From NCBI RefSeq assembly GCF_010548245.1, contig NZ_JAAGLR010000332.1, forward strand, positions 1 through 34,403: a stretch of DNA of 34,403 nt, in the 5' to 3' direction. The first letter of the stretch is position 1. Every line of letters starts with the position of its first letter. This DNA is from Streptomyces sp. SID11385. GTDB taxonomy: Bacteria; Actinomycetota; Actinomycetes; Streptomycetales; Streptomycetaceae. The notes beneath the pieces were generated by a model. The model was not told the DNA's origin. It saw only the letters and a program-made list of their open reading frames with translations, and did no database searches. Both the position numbers and the translations under genes were made by a program. Below, piece after piece: positions 13,803 through 21,912 of the stretch.

Positions 13803-15301
13803 CCGGCCCCGGCCCCGGCGACAGGCCGACGGGCACCGCCTCGCCCCGTACCGCCCCGGCCGACGAGCCCGGCCCGATACCCGGCGGCCCCGGCCACCCG
13901 GACGCCGCCCGCACCACCACCCCCGCTCCCGCGCCCCACGGCTCCGGCTTCGCCGCGCGGCTCACCGCGCCCCTGCTCCTCGGCTCGGTGCTCAACCCGC
14001 TCAACACCACGATGATCTCGACCGCCCTGGTCGCGATCGGGCACGACCTCGGCATCGGGGCCGCCGACACCGCGTGGCTCATCTCGGTGCTCTACCTCGC
14101 GAGCGCCGTCGCGCAGCCCGTGCTCGGCAAGCTCGCCGACGTGATCGGGCCGCGCCGGGTCTTCCTCGCCGGGCTGCTCGTCGTCGTGGCCTCCGGGCTC
14201 GTCGGGACCTTCGGGGCAGGGTTCGGCTGGCTCCTCGTCTCCCGGCTCCTGCTCGGCATCGGCACCTCGGCCGCGTACCCGGCCGCGATGGCGGTGCTGC
14301 GCGACGAGTCGCGCCGCGTCGGCAGGCCGACCCCGCGCCCCGTACTCGCCCGCCTCTCCTTCGCGGGGCTCGGCTCCACCGCCGTGGGGCCCACGCTCGG
14401 CGGCGTGCTCGTCGGCGCCTTCGGCTGGCGGGCGATCTTCCTCGTCAACGTGCCGATGGCGCTCGCGGCCTTCGTGCTCGCGCTCGTCTGGGTCCCGGCC
14501 GACCGGCCCCGTACGGACCGTGCCGACGCCGGGGCGAAGCCCCGCGCGCTCGGCATCGACCCCCTCGGCATCGGCCTCTTCGCCGCCGCGCTCACCCTCC
14601 TGTGCGTCTTCCTCCTCGACCTCGCCCACCCCGACTGGTGGCTCCTCGCCCCCTTCGCCGTCTGCGCGGCGCTCCTGGCGTACTGGCAACTGCGCACCCC
14701 GCGCCCCTTCCTCGACCTGCGGATGATCGCCCGCAACGGCCCCCTCGCCCGCACCTACCTGCGCCACGGGCTGAGCTACCTCCAGATCTACTGCGTCATG
14801 TACGGCTTCACGGAGTGGCTGGAGGAGGCGCACGGCTACTCCTCCACGCAGAGCGGGCTCGTCATGCTGCCGATGTCGCTGTGCGCCCTCGTCTGCTCGC
14901 TCACGGCGGCCCGTACGAAGGGCATCCGCGCCCCGCTCTCGCTCGGCGCCGCCCTGCTCACGCTCGGCGCCGGGGTCCTCGCGGGCGTCAGCGGCCACAC
15001 CCCGCTCGCCGTGCTGCTCCTCGTCGCCGCCTGCTTCGGCATCCCGCAGGGCCTGCTCGGTACGAGCAACCAGGCCGCCATCCAGCAGCACGCCCCCGCC
15101 GACTCGATCGGCTCGGCGGCAGGGCTCCAGCGCACCGCGCAGTACATCGGCGCCATCACCGCTTCGAGCCTCATCGCGCTCGCCTACGGGCAGCGCGCCT
15201 CCGACAGCGGCATGCACCTCATGGCGCTCGTCTCGGCCGTGCTCGGCGCGGCCGTCCTCGTCCTCACCCTCCTGGACCGCTCCCTGCGCCCCCGCGCCTG
15301 A
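13799..15301 (+). CDS. MFS drug exporter, DHA2 (14-helix) type
   Basis: Transporter of 500 residues starting at GTG 13799, overlapping the MarR stop (GTGA). A Pro/Gly/Thr-rich cytoplasmic tail of about 50 residues precedes 14 predicted helices. Motif A-like GKLADVIGPRRVFLAG follows helix 2, and motif C-like GLGSTAVGPTLGGVLVGAFGWRAIF lies at helices 5-6; both are marks of proton-driven drug antiporters. The second half shows the DHA2-type end (SNQAAIQQHAPADSIGSAAGLQRTAQYIGAIT). Control by the MarR protein is expected. The exported compound is unknown. Confidence 0.92.
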   Translation: MTGPGPGDRPTGTASPRTAPADEPGPIPGGPGHPDAARTTTPAPAPHGSGFAARLTAPLLLGSVLNPLNTTMISTALVAIGHDLGIGAADTAWLISVLYLASAVAQPVLGKLADVIGPRRVFLAGLLVVVASGLVGTFGAGFGWLLVSRLLLGIGTSAAYPAAMAVLRDESRRVGRPTPRPVLARLSFAGLGSTAVGPTLGGVLVGAFGWRAIFLVNVPMALAAFVLALVWVPADRPRTDRADAGAKPRALGIDPLGIGLFAAALTLLCVFLLDLAHPDWWLLAPFAVCAALLAYWQLRTPRPFLDLRMIARNGPLARTYLRHGLSYLQIYCVMYGFTEWLEEAHGYSSTQSGLVMLPMSLCALVCSLTAARTKGIRAPLSLGAALLTLGAGVLAGVSGHTPLAVLLLVAACFGIPQGLLGTSNQAAIQQHAPADSIGSAAGLQRTAQYIGAITASSLIALAYGQRASDSGMHLMALVSAVLGAAVLVLTLLDRSLRPRA

Positions 15302-15339
15302 GCGGCCCCCCGTTCCCCCGATATGAAGGAGCACCACCC

Positions 15340-15894
15340 ATGACCGCCACCGCCCTCGACGCCCGCACCGCGCTGATCGTCGTCGACCTCCAGAAGGGCA
15401 TCGCCGCCATGCCGGGCGCGCCCGTCCCCTCGAAGGACGTCATCGCGCGTTCCGCCGGGCTCGCCGCCGCCTTCCGCGCCAAGGGCCTGCCCGTCGTGCT
15501 CGTCAACGTGACGGGCGGCGCCCCCGGCCGCAACGAGGCCCCGCAGCGCGGCGAGCAGCCGCCCGCCGACTGGGCGGACCTCGTCGCCGACCTGGACGCG
15601 CAGGACTCCGACATCCGCGTCACGAAGCAGACGTGGGGCGCCTTCTACGGCACCGACCTCGACTCGCAGCTCCGCCGCCGCGGCATCACCCAGGTCGTGC
15701 TGACCGGCATCGCCACGAGCATCGGCGTCGAGTCCACCGCCCGCTTCGCGCAGGAGTACGGCTACAACGTCACTGTCGTGACCGACGCCGTCACCGACAT
15801 GAACGCGGACGCCCACACCAACAGCGTCGAGCGCATCTTCCCGCGCCTCGGCGAGACCGGCACGACCGAGGAGATCACCAAGCTCCTCGGCTGA
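15340..15894 (+). CDS. Isochorismatase-like (cysteine hydrolase fold) protein lacking the catalytic Cys
   Basis: Protein of 184 residues from ATG 15340, with AAGGAG 8 bases upstream. The fold's Asp16 (ALIVVDLQKG) and Lys96 (VTKQTWGAFYG) are present. The position that holds the nucleophilic Cys in nicotinamidase-type members is Gly129 (TGIATSIGVESTARFA). Isochorismatases such as EntB and PhzD also have Gly there and hydrolyse a vinyl ether without a covalent thiol step, so chemistry of that kind is possible; it may also be a variant with unknown activity. It is third in the MarR-MFS operon (38 bp after the exporter) and may process the compound that the operon responds to. Confidence 0.85.
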   Translation: MTATALDARTALIVVDLQKGIAAMPGAPVPSKDVIARSAGLAAAFRAKGLPVVLVNVTGGAPGRNEAPQRGEQPPADWADLVADLDAQDSDIRVTKQTWGAFYGTDLDSQLRRRGITQVVLTGIATSIGVESTARFAQEYGYNVTVVTDAVTDMNADAHTNSVERIFPRLGETGTTEEITKLLG

Positions 15895-15909
15895 GCGCCG
15901 GACGGGAAA

Positions 15910-15940
15910 GGGGGCGGCCACCGACGCGGTGGCCGCCCCC
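15910..15940. terminator. Bidirectional terminator between convergent genes
   Basis: Perfect 13-bp stem (GGGGGCGGCCACC / GGTGGCCGCCCCC) with a 5-base loop, between the isochorismatase-like gene and the convergent RibD-like gene. It can serve both. Confidence 0.85.
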
Positions 15941-15962
15941 TCCCGCATGTGCGCACGCGCCC

Positions 15963-16577
15963 TCACACCACGTCGTACGTCAGGTGCGTCGCCGTCGACG
16001 TCACGCGCACGTCCCGCTGCACGAGCGCGCGCGCCGTCCCGCCCGTGAAGAGCGGCGTGCCCGCGCCGAGCAGGACGGGGGAGAGGTGCAGCGAGAGGAC
16101 GTCGACGAGCCCCGCCGCGAAGGCCGAGCGGATCAGCGCGGCGCCGCCCATGAGGACGACGTCGAGGTCCCGCCCCGCGGCGGCCGAGGCGGCCTCGGCG
16201 CGGGCCCGCGCGGCGGCGACGGCGTCGCGCAGACCGCTCGTGACGAAGGTCCAGTCGAGCGCCGCGAGCCGTACGGAGGCGGGCTCCGTGCGCGTCACGA
16301 CGAAGAAGGCGGGCCGGCCCACCTCCCCGGCCCCGTACCCGACCTCGTCGTCCCACCCCTCGGGCCCGTCCACGACGTCGAAGAGCCGCCGCCCCAGCAC
16401 GACGGCCCCGGAGCGCGCCGTCCCCTCGCCGAGCACCCGCCGGTCCCCGGGATCGTCCGAGAACGCCCAGGTGTGCAGTGCCTCCCCGCCGTCACCGAGC
16501 CCGTTGCGGGGCCCGGGACCGGGGCCGGTGACGAAGCCGTCGAGGGAGGCCGAGATGTCGGCGACGATGCGGGTCAT
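15963..16577 (-). CDS. RibD C-terminal domain / dihydrofolate reductase-like protein
   Basis: Protein of 204 residues from ATG 16577 (MTRIVADISASLDGFV). Family features: the SLDGFVTGPG start, GAVVLGRRLFDVVDGPEGW in the middle, DLDVVLMGGAALIRSAFAAGLVDVLSLHLSPVLLGAGTPLF near the end. In known members this domain binds NADPH and reduces a pteridine- or pyrimidine-like substrate; the role here is not known. The bases before the ATG are pyrimidine-rich (GTACCTCTCCCCC), with no ribosome-binding site, so it may be translated from a leaderless message. It stands alone. Confidence 0.88.
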   Translation of the reverse strand: MTRIVADISASLDGFVTGPGPGPRNGLGDGGEALHTWAFSDDPGDRRVLGEGTARSGAVVLGRRLFDVVDGPEGWDDEVGYGAGEVGRPAFFVVTRTEPASVRLAALDWTFVTSGLRDAVAAARARAEAASAAAGRDLDVVLMGGAALIRSAFAAGLVDVLSLHLSPVLLGAGTPLFTGGTARALVQRDVRVTSTATHLTYDVV

Positions 16578-16750
16578 GGGGGAGAGGTACCCGTACCGCG
16601 CCCGCCACTCCCCGCACTGCTTCCCCCGGGGGACTTCCGTGGGCCAACCGGGTGCGCTGACCGGCACGTCCCGCGTGGAGGGCAATAGATGTGATCGGAC
16701 CGTAAGCAGAAAGTCGGACAAAGGCGTCACGCCACGGAGGTACCAGCACG
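16578..16750. promoter_or_regulatory. Divergent gap between RibD-like and orphan binding-protein genes
   Basis: About 170 bp without a gene. An AT-richer patch (16683-16725) before the plus-strand gene may hold its promoter. GGAGG at 16736-16740 is the ribosome site for ATG 16751. I see no clear operator. Confidence 0.4.
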
Positions 16751-19150
16751 ATGTCGTCGTACAGCGGCCCGAGACTGCGTTCCGCCGTGTTCCTGGTGGC
16801 AGGCGTGCTCGCCGTGCCCGCCCTCGCCTCCTGCTCCGGCGGCGGCAGCGGCGGCTCGCACGCGGGGCGCGTCGTCGCGCCCGACGTCCACCAGGCCGCA
16901 CGGGACCGCGTCGCGGAGGGCGGCACCCTGCACTGGGCGGTCGACCAGCTCCCCAGCACCCTCAACACCTTCCAGGCCGACGCCGACACCACCACCGCGC
17001 GCGTCGCCTCCGCCACGCTGCCCTCGATGTTCCACCTCGACCAGCAGGGCCGCCCCGCCCGCTCCGCCGCGTACCTGCGCGACGCGAAGGTCGAGACCAC
17101 CGAGCCCCGCCAGGTCGTCGTCTACCACCTCGACCCCAAGGCCGCCTGGAACAACGGCCGCGACCTCGGCGCCGAGGACTTCGCCGCCCAGTGGCAGGCG
17201 CTGCGCGGCTCCAGCAGCAAGTACCTGACCGCGCGCAACGCCGGGTACGACCGCATCGCGAAGGTCGAGCGCGGCGCGAACGCGCAGGAGGTACGGGTCA
17301 CCTTCGCGAAGCCGTACGCGGACTGGCGCGCCCTCTTCTCGCCGCTGTACCCCAAGGAGGTCATGGGCAGCCCCGAGACCTTCAACGCCGCCGCCCGCTC
17401 CGGGCTCGCCGTGAGCGCCGGTCCCTTCCGGGTCGGCAAGGAGGACCGCGAGGGCGGCGACCTCACGCTGGAGCGCGACACCCGCTGGTGGGGCGACCGC
17501 GCCAAGCTCGACTCCCTCGTCCTGCGCGAGGTCCCGGCCGGGAAGCGGGTCAAGGCGATGCTCGACGGGCGCGTCGACCTCGCCCCCGTCGAGCAGGACG
17601 AGGCCGCGCGCGTCGCCCGCGCGGGCAAGGGCGACGGCGGCCCGCTCGCACCGCAGAGCGGCCCCAACGCCGCGGGCGCCGTCGCCGCCGACGTCTACTC
17701 CCGGGCCTTCGCGAAGGGCTCCCCCGAGCAGGTCAACCGCCTCGAACGGCAGAACCGGGCCGACCTCGCCGAGGCCCGCGCCGTCGAGGAGGCCCAGCAG
17801 CGCGACCTCGGCCGCTACCGCCTGCGCAAGAGCCTCGAACCCGCCTACACGCAGCTCGCGCTCAACGGCGAGTCGGGCCCCCTCTCCGACGAGCGCGTAC
17901 GCCGCGCCGTGGCCCGCGCCCTCGACCGCAAGGCCCTCGCCCAGCTCGTGCTCAAGCCCCTCGGCCTGCCCGCGGACCCGGTCGGCAGCCACCTCGCCCT
18001 CGCGGGCCAGGACGCCTACGCCGACAGCAGCGGCGCCCTCGGCCGCCAGGACGCCGCCGAGGCCCAGGCCCTCCTCTCCGACGCGGGCTACCAGCGCGCC
18101 CCGGTCCCCGGGGACGCGGCGAAGAAGGACGAGGCCGCGCAGGGCAAGGCGGGCGCGGGCGCGGACGGCAAGGCGGGCACGGACGGCAAGGCCCCCCGTA
18201 CGGACGGCAAGGCGCCCGAGGACGAGGCCCGCGGCGAGAAGAGCGGCGCCGAGGCCGGGACGGCGCGGGCCGCCGGGAAGAAGGCCGAGGCGGAGAAGAA
18301 GGCGGCCCGCGAGAAGGCGGAGGCCCGCGAGAAGGCGGCGGGCGCCGCGGCCCCGCTCGCCCCCGCCCCCGTACCCCCGCAGTCCGTCCTCCTCCACCAG
18401 GCCTACGCGATGGCGGCCCCGGCCGCGAAGGCCGCGGGGGCCGCCGGGGCCTACGCCCCCAAGGGGACGCCCGCGCCGCAGCAGCCGGAGGAGAAGGACG
18501 AGGCCGCGCCCAAGGCGGGCCCCGCCGGGGCCCCCGCCGTGCTCGGCAAGGACGGCAAGCCCCTCACGCTCCGCTTCGTCGTCCCCGCGGGCGCCGGTTC
18601 CGCGCAACTGCGCGAGGTCGGCGAGAAGATCGCGGGCATGGTCGAGAAGATCGGCATCCGCGCCCAGGTGCAGAAGGTGCCCGACGCCTCCTACTTCAAG
18701 GACCACATCGCGACCGGCGACTACGACATGGCGCTGTGGTCCTGGCCGGGCACCGCCTTCCCCGCCACCGACGCGCGCCCCGTCTACGGCAAGCCCGTCC
18801 CGGCGGCCGACGGCTCGCTCAACGTCGACCAGAACTACACCCGCGTCGGCACGGACCGCATCGACCAGCTCCTCGACCAGGCCGCCGGGACCCTCGACGC
18901 CAAGGAGGCCGGGCAGCTCGTGAAGAAGGCGGACGCCCGCATCTGGGCCGCCGCCGGCTCCATCCCGCTCTACCAGCGCCCCGAACTCGTCGCCGCGCGC
19001 GCCGACCTCCGCAACGCCGGGGCCTTCGGCTTCGCCACCCCCGACTGGGAGAACATCGGCTTCGCCGCCAAGGGCGCGAAGGGTGCCAAGGGCACGAAGG
19101 CGCCGGTCGAGAAGCCGGTGCGGAACACGAGGGCCCCCGGCGGGGAGTGA
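16751..19150 (+). CDS. Orphan peptide-binding lipoprotein (SBP family 5) with a large low-complexity insert
   Basis: Protein of 799 residues, well above the 500-600 usual for the family. The signal peptide ends in lipobox LASC, so Cys28 should be lipidated. Family-5 features: GGTLHWAVDQLPSTLNTFQ, AWNNGRDLGAEDFAAQW, PLSDERVRRAVARALDRKALAQL, and the last lobe QNYTRVGTDRIDQLLDQAAGTLDAKEAGQL. Between about residues 455 and 597 an Ala/Lys/Glu/Gly-rich stretch (DGKAGTDGKAPRTDGKAPED, then KKAEAEKKAAREKAEAREKAA) interrupts the family domain. The insert looks disordered or coiled. No permease or ATPase adjoins it; it may feed the peptide importers downstream or act as a sensor. It is followed by a terminator and typA. 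Confidence 0.88.
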   Translation: MSSYSGPRLRSAVFLVAGVLAVPALASCSGGGSGGSHAGRVVAPDVHQAARDRVAEGGTLHWAVDQLPSTLNTFQADADTTTARVASATLPSMFHLDQQGRPARSAAYLRDAKVETTEPRQVVVYHLDPKAAWNNGRDLGAEDFAAQWQALRGSSSKYLTARNAGYDRIAKVERGANAQEVRVTFAKPYADWRALFSPLYPKEVMGSPETFNAAARSGLAVSAGPFRVGKEDREGGDLTLERDTRWWGDRAKLDSLVLREVPAGKRVKAMLDGRVDLAPVEQDEAARVARAGKGDGGPLAPQSGPNAAGAVAADVYSRAFAKGSPEQVNRLERQNRADLAEARAVEEAQQRDLGRYRLRKSLEPAYTQLALNGESGPLSDERVRRAVARALDRKALAQLVLKPLGLPADPVGSHLALAGQDAYADSSGALGRQDAAEAQALLSDAGYQRAPVPGDAAKKDEAAQGKAGAGADGKAGTDGKAPRTDGKAPEDEARGEKSGAEAGTARAAGKKAEAEKKAAREKAEAREKAAGAAAPLAPAPVPPQSVLLHQAYAMAAPAAKAAGAAGAYAPKGTPAPQQPEEKDEAAPKAGPAGAPAVLGKDGKPLTLRFVVPAGAGSAQLREVGEKIAGMVEKIGIRAQVQKVPDASYFKDHIATGDYDMALWSWPGTAFPATDARPVYGKPVPAADGSLNVDQNYTRVGTDRIDQLLDQAAGTLDAKEAGQLVKKADARIWAAAGSIPLYQRPELVAARADLRNAGAFGFATPDWENIGFAAKGAKGAKGTKAPVEKPVRNTRAPGGE

Positions 19151-19175
19151 CCCCCGTCTCCTCCCGAGCCCGCCC

Positions 19176-19212
19176 ACGGGGCCCGTACCGCGCCACCCGG
19201 TACGGGCCCCGT
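19176..19212 (+). terminator. Terminator of the orphan binding-protein gene
   Basis: Perfect 14-bp inverted repeat (19176-19189 with 19199-19212) and a 9-base loop, 25 bp past the stop. It separates this gene from typA, whose promoter must lie in the roughly 90 bp that follow. Confidence 0.85.
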
Positions 19213-19305
19213 ACGATGGGGTGAGGCCGTGGCATGTTCCGCCCGGCAGGGCGCGCGTACAGGACTGGACGCGCAGCCATCCACGACTCGGGAGAATCGC
19301 CGCAA

Positions 19306-21180
19306 GTGCCCACGCGCCATGACATCCGTAACGTCGCCATCGTCGCCCACGTCGACCACGGGAAGACGACGCTGGTCGACGCCATGCTGAAGCAGGCCGG
19401 GGCCTTCGCCGCGCACGCGGCGGAGCACCTGGACGACCGCATGATGGACTCCAACGACCTGGAACGTGAGAAGGGCATCACGATCCTGGCCAAGAACACG
19501 GCCGTGAAGTACCACCCCAAGGACGGGGGCGAGCCCATCACGATCAACATCATCGACACCCCCGGCCACGCCGACTTCGGCGGTGAGGTCGAGCGCGGCC
19601 TGTCGATGGTGGACGCGGTGGTGCTCCTGGTCGACGCCTCCGAGGGCCCGCTGCCCCAGACCCGCTTCGTGCTCCGCAAGGCGCTCGACGCGCGGCTGCC
19701 CGTCATCCTCTGCATCAACAAGACGGACCGCCCCGACTCGCGGATCTCCGAGGTCATCGACGAGACGTACGACCTCTTCCTCGACCTCGACGCGGACGAG
19801 GAGCAGATCGAGTTCCCGATCGTCTACGCCTGCGCGCGCGACGGTGTGGCCTCGCTCACCAAGCCCGATGACGGCACCGTCCCCAGCGACTCCACCAACC
19901 TGGAGCCGTTCTTCTCCACCCTCCTGGATACCGTCCCGGCCCCCGAGTACGACGAGGCCGCCCCCCTCCAGGCGCACGTCACCAACCTCGACGCCGACAA
20001 CTTCCTCGGCCGTATCGCGCTGTGCCGCGTCGAGCAGGGCGAGCTGCGCAAGGGCCAGACGGTCGCGTGGATCAAGCGGGACGGCTCGATCCAGAACGTC
20101 CGCATCACCGAGCTGCTCATGACCGAGGCGCTCACCCGCAAGCCGGCCGAGAAGGCGGGCCCCGGTGACATCTGCGCCATCGCGGGCATCCCGGACATCA
20201 TGATCGGCGAGACCCTCGCCGACCCCGAGAACCCCATCGCGCTGCCGCTCATCACGGTGGACGAGCCGGCCATCTCCATGACCATCGGGACCAACACCTC
20301 GCCGCTGGTCGGCAAGGGGGGCAAGGGCCACAAGGTCACCGCCCGCCAGGTCAAGGACCGCCTCGACCGCGAGCTGATCGGCAACGTCTCGCTGCGCGTG
20401 CTCGACACCGAGCGCCCCGACGCCTGGGAGGTGCAGGGCCGCGGTGAGCTGGCGCTGGCCATCCTGGTCGAGCAGATGCGCCGCGAGGGCTTCGAGCTGA
20501 CCGTCGGCAAGCCCGAGGTCGTCACCAAGCAGATCGACGGCAAGACGTACGAGCCGATCGAGCGCATGACGATCGACTCGCCCGAGGAGCACCTCGGCGC
20601 GATCACGCAGCTCATGGCGACCCGCAAGGGCCGCATGGAGACCATGACGAACCACGGCTCCGGCTGGGTGCGCATGGAGTGGATCGTGCCCTCGCGCGGC
20701 CTCATCGGCTTCCGCACCGAGTTCCTGACGCAGACCCGCGGCACCGGTATCGCGCACTCCCTCTTCGAGGGCCACGAGCCCTGGTTCGGCGAGCTGCGCA
20801 CCCGTCACAACGGCTCGCTGGTCGCGGACCGCGCGGGCGTCGTGACCCCCTTCGCGATGGTCAACCTCCAGGAGCGCGGTGTCATCTTCACCGAGCCCAC
20901 GACGGAGGTCTACGAGGGCATGATCGTCGGCGAGAACTCGCGCGCCGACGACATGGACGTGAACATCACCAAGGAGAAGAAGCTCACCAACATGCGTGCC
21001 GCTTCCGCCGACACCACGGAGAACGTGGTGCCCGCGCGCAAGCTCTCGCTGGAGCAGTCCCTGGAGTTCTGCCGCAACGACGAGTGCGTCGAGGTGACCC
21101 CGGAGACGGTCCGCATCCGCAAGGTCGTCCTCGACGCCCGTGAGCGCGCCCGCTCGGCCTCCCGCGCCAAGCACAGCTGA
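19306..21180 (+). CDS. typA: TypA/BipA translational GTPase
   Basis: Ribosome-associated GTPase of 624 residues. I start at GTG 19306 (VPTRHDIRNVAIVAHVDHGKTT), as GGGAGA lies about 10 bases upstream and upstream codons do not match the family. GTP-binding motifs: AHVDHGKTT (14-22), DTPGHADF (from residue 84), NKTD (138-141). The EF-G-like domains follow, with GRGELALAILVEQMRREGFELTVGKPEV and the TypA-specific C-terminal region (TTEVYEGMIVGENSRADDMDVNITKEKKLTNMRAASAD). Known homologues help ribosome assembly and stress or cold growth. Monocistronic by appearance, with hairpins on both sides. Confidence 0.97.
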   Translation: MPTRHDIRNVAIVAHVDHGKTTLVDAMLKQAGAFAAHAAEHLDDRMMDSNDLEREKGITILAKNTAVKYHPKDGGEPITINIIDTPGHADFGGEVERGLSMVDAVVLLVDASEGPLPQTRFVLRKALDARLPVILCINKTDRPDSRISEVIDETYDLFLDLDADEEQIEFPIVYACARDGVASLTKPDDGTVPSDSTNLEPFFSTLLDTVPAPEYDEAAPLQAHVTNLDADNFLGRIALCRVEQGELRKGQTVAWIKRDGSIQNVRITELLMTEALTRKPAEKAGPGDICAIAGIPDIMIGETLADPENPIALPLITVDEPAISMTIGTNTSPLVGKGGKGHKVTARQVKDRLDRELIGNVSLRVLDTERPDAWEVQGRGELALAILVEQMRREGFELTVGKPEVVTKQIDGKTYEPIERMTIDSPEEHLGAITQLMATRKGRMETMTNHGSGWVRMEWIVPSRGLIGFRTEFLTQTRGTGIAHSLFEGHEPWFGELRTRHNGSLVADRAGVVTPFAMVNLQERGVIFTEPTTEVYEGMIVGENSRADDMDVNITKEKKLTNMRAASADTTENVVPARKLSLEQSLEFCRNDECVEVTPETVRIRKVVLDARERARSASRAKHS

Positions 21181-21195
21181 CCCCGCGCCACTCCG

Positions 21196-21228
21196 GGGCC
21201 CGGCACTCCCGCGCGGGGTGCCGGGCCC
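21196..21228 (+). terminator. Terminator after typA
   Basis: Perfect 11-bp stem GGGCCCGGCAC / GTGCCGGGCCC with an 11-base loop, 16 bp after the stop codon. Confidence 0.85.
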
Positions 21229-21301
21229 TCGGCGTGCCCGGGCCGGGTCTCACGCGAAGGCGCGGCCCGCGGCCGCGTGTTGAGCGTTCCGTCCCGCCCC
21301 T

Positions 21302-21388
21302 TCGCCAACGGCCCCTCTAGGGCGCCGCGTTCCCCAACGGCCCCTCAGTGTCGCTTCGTTCGCCAACGGCCCCTCGCGTGACGCGACT
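21302..21388. repeat. Three tandem units with 29-bp period
   Basis: CCAACGGCCCCTC occurs at 21305-21317, 21334-21346 and 21363-21375, exactly 29 bp apart. Each is preceded by TTC and one variable base, giving a 17-bp conserved block and a 12-bp variable spacer. As 29 is not a multiple of three, the repeat is not a protein repeat. Purpose unknown; repeated protein-binding sites or an RNA element are possible. Confidence 0.75.
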
Positions 21389-21535
21389 TGACGGCTTCTC
21401 GCACGCTGTCCGGGCCCATTTTCCGCAGGTGCTCTCCCCTCCGCCGCGCCCGCGTGGCACCCTGGTGCGCGACAGCGCTCCAACGCCCCCGAGGCCGGGG
21501 TTCGTTGGCCGGAGTTGACGCGCGTCGACCACGGA

Positions 21536-21560
21536 GGGTCACCGCCACGCGGGGTGACCC
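21536..21560. other. Hairpin in the typA-peptide operon gap
   Basis: GGGTCACC / GGTGACCC forms a perfect 8-bp stem with a 9-base loop. It could be a regulator site or part of an RNA structure. Confidence 0.45.
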
Positions 21561-21730
21561 GGAGTCGCACTCTCCGCAACCCCTTTTCTCCGCCGAGTGT
21601 CCGAATAGCGGAATACCCTGACCGATAACTGTGTAACGAGTCCGTTTCGCACCCATCTGCTTCGCCTCTATTTGTCCGGATTTTAAGAGTCGACTGGAAC
21701 AGGTGTGACCGAACCGAGACCAAAAGGGTG

Positions 21731-21760
21731 TGGTCAGTCGTCGTTCAAATGACGAATAGT
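21731..21760 (+). promoter_or_regulatory. Possible promoter of the first peptide operon
   Basis: TGGTCA (21731-21736), an 18-bp spacer and AATAGT (21755-21760) each match the vegetative consensus in 4 of 6 positions. An imperfect palindrome CGTCGTTCAAATGACG overlaps the spacer. Transcription would start near 21767 and give a leader of about 145 bases before ATG 21913. Confidence 0.4.
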
Positions 21761-21912
21761 GTTCGGCGTAGAGCTCGGGTCAATGGGTCACGCGCTGTCG
21801 CGCCGACTCACGAGCACACTGAGGCGCAGCACTCCATGAAGGCACCGTCGTCGGCATGTGTCGTGCGCCCCTCTCTTTGCAGTGGACAAGTGGACTCATG
21901 AGGAGGAACCCC

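Larger units (their letters stand above)
21229..21730. other. Long non-coding region between typA and the first peptide operon
   Basis: I see no supported gene; open frames here lack family matches and codon bias. It contains a three-copy repeat (21302-21388), a hairpin (21536-21560), an imperfect palindrome GTTGACGCGCGTCGAC near 21514-21529, and an AT-rich stretch from about 21590 to 21690 that is unusual for this genome and likely regulatory. Confidence 0.5.

Noticed and set aside
16751-19150. Frameshift or gene fusion in the long binding protein
   Set aside because: The reading frame is continuous and family features lie on both sides of the insert in the same frame, so it is one gene with an insertion.
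21302-21388. Possible CRISPR-like array
   Set aside because: Only three units with 17-bp blocks and 12-bp spacers, too short for CRISPR, and no cas genes nearby.
21250-21723. 157-codon minus-strand open frame in the gap after typA
   Set aside because: No family match, runs through the 29-bp repeat out of phase with codons, and enters an AT-rich promoter-like region.
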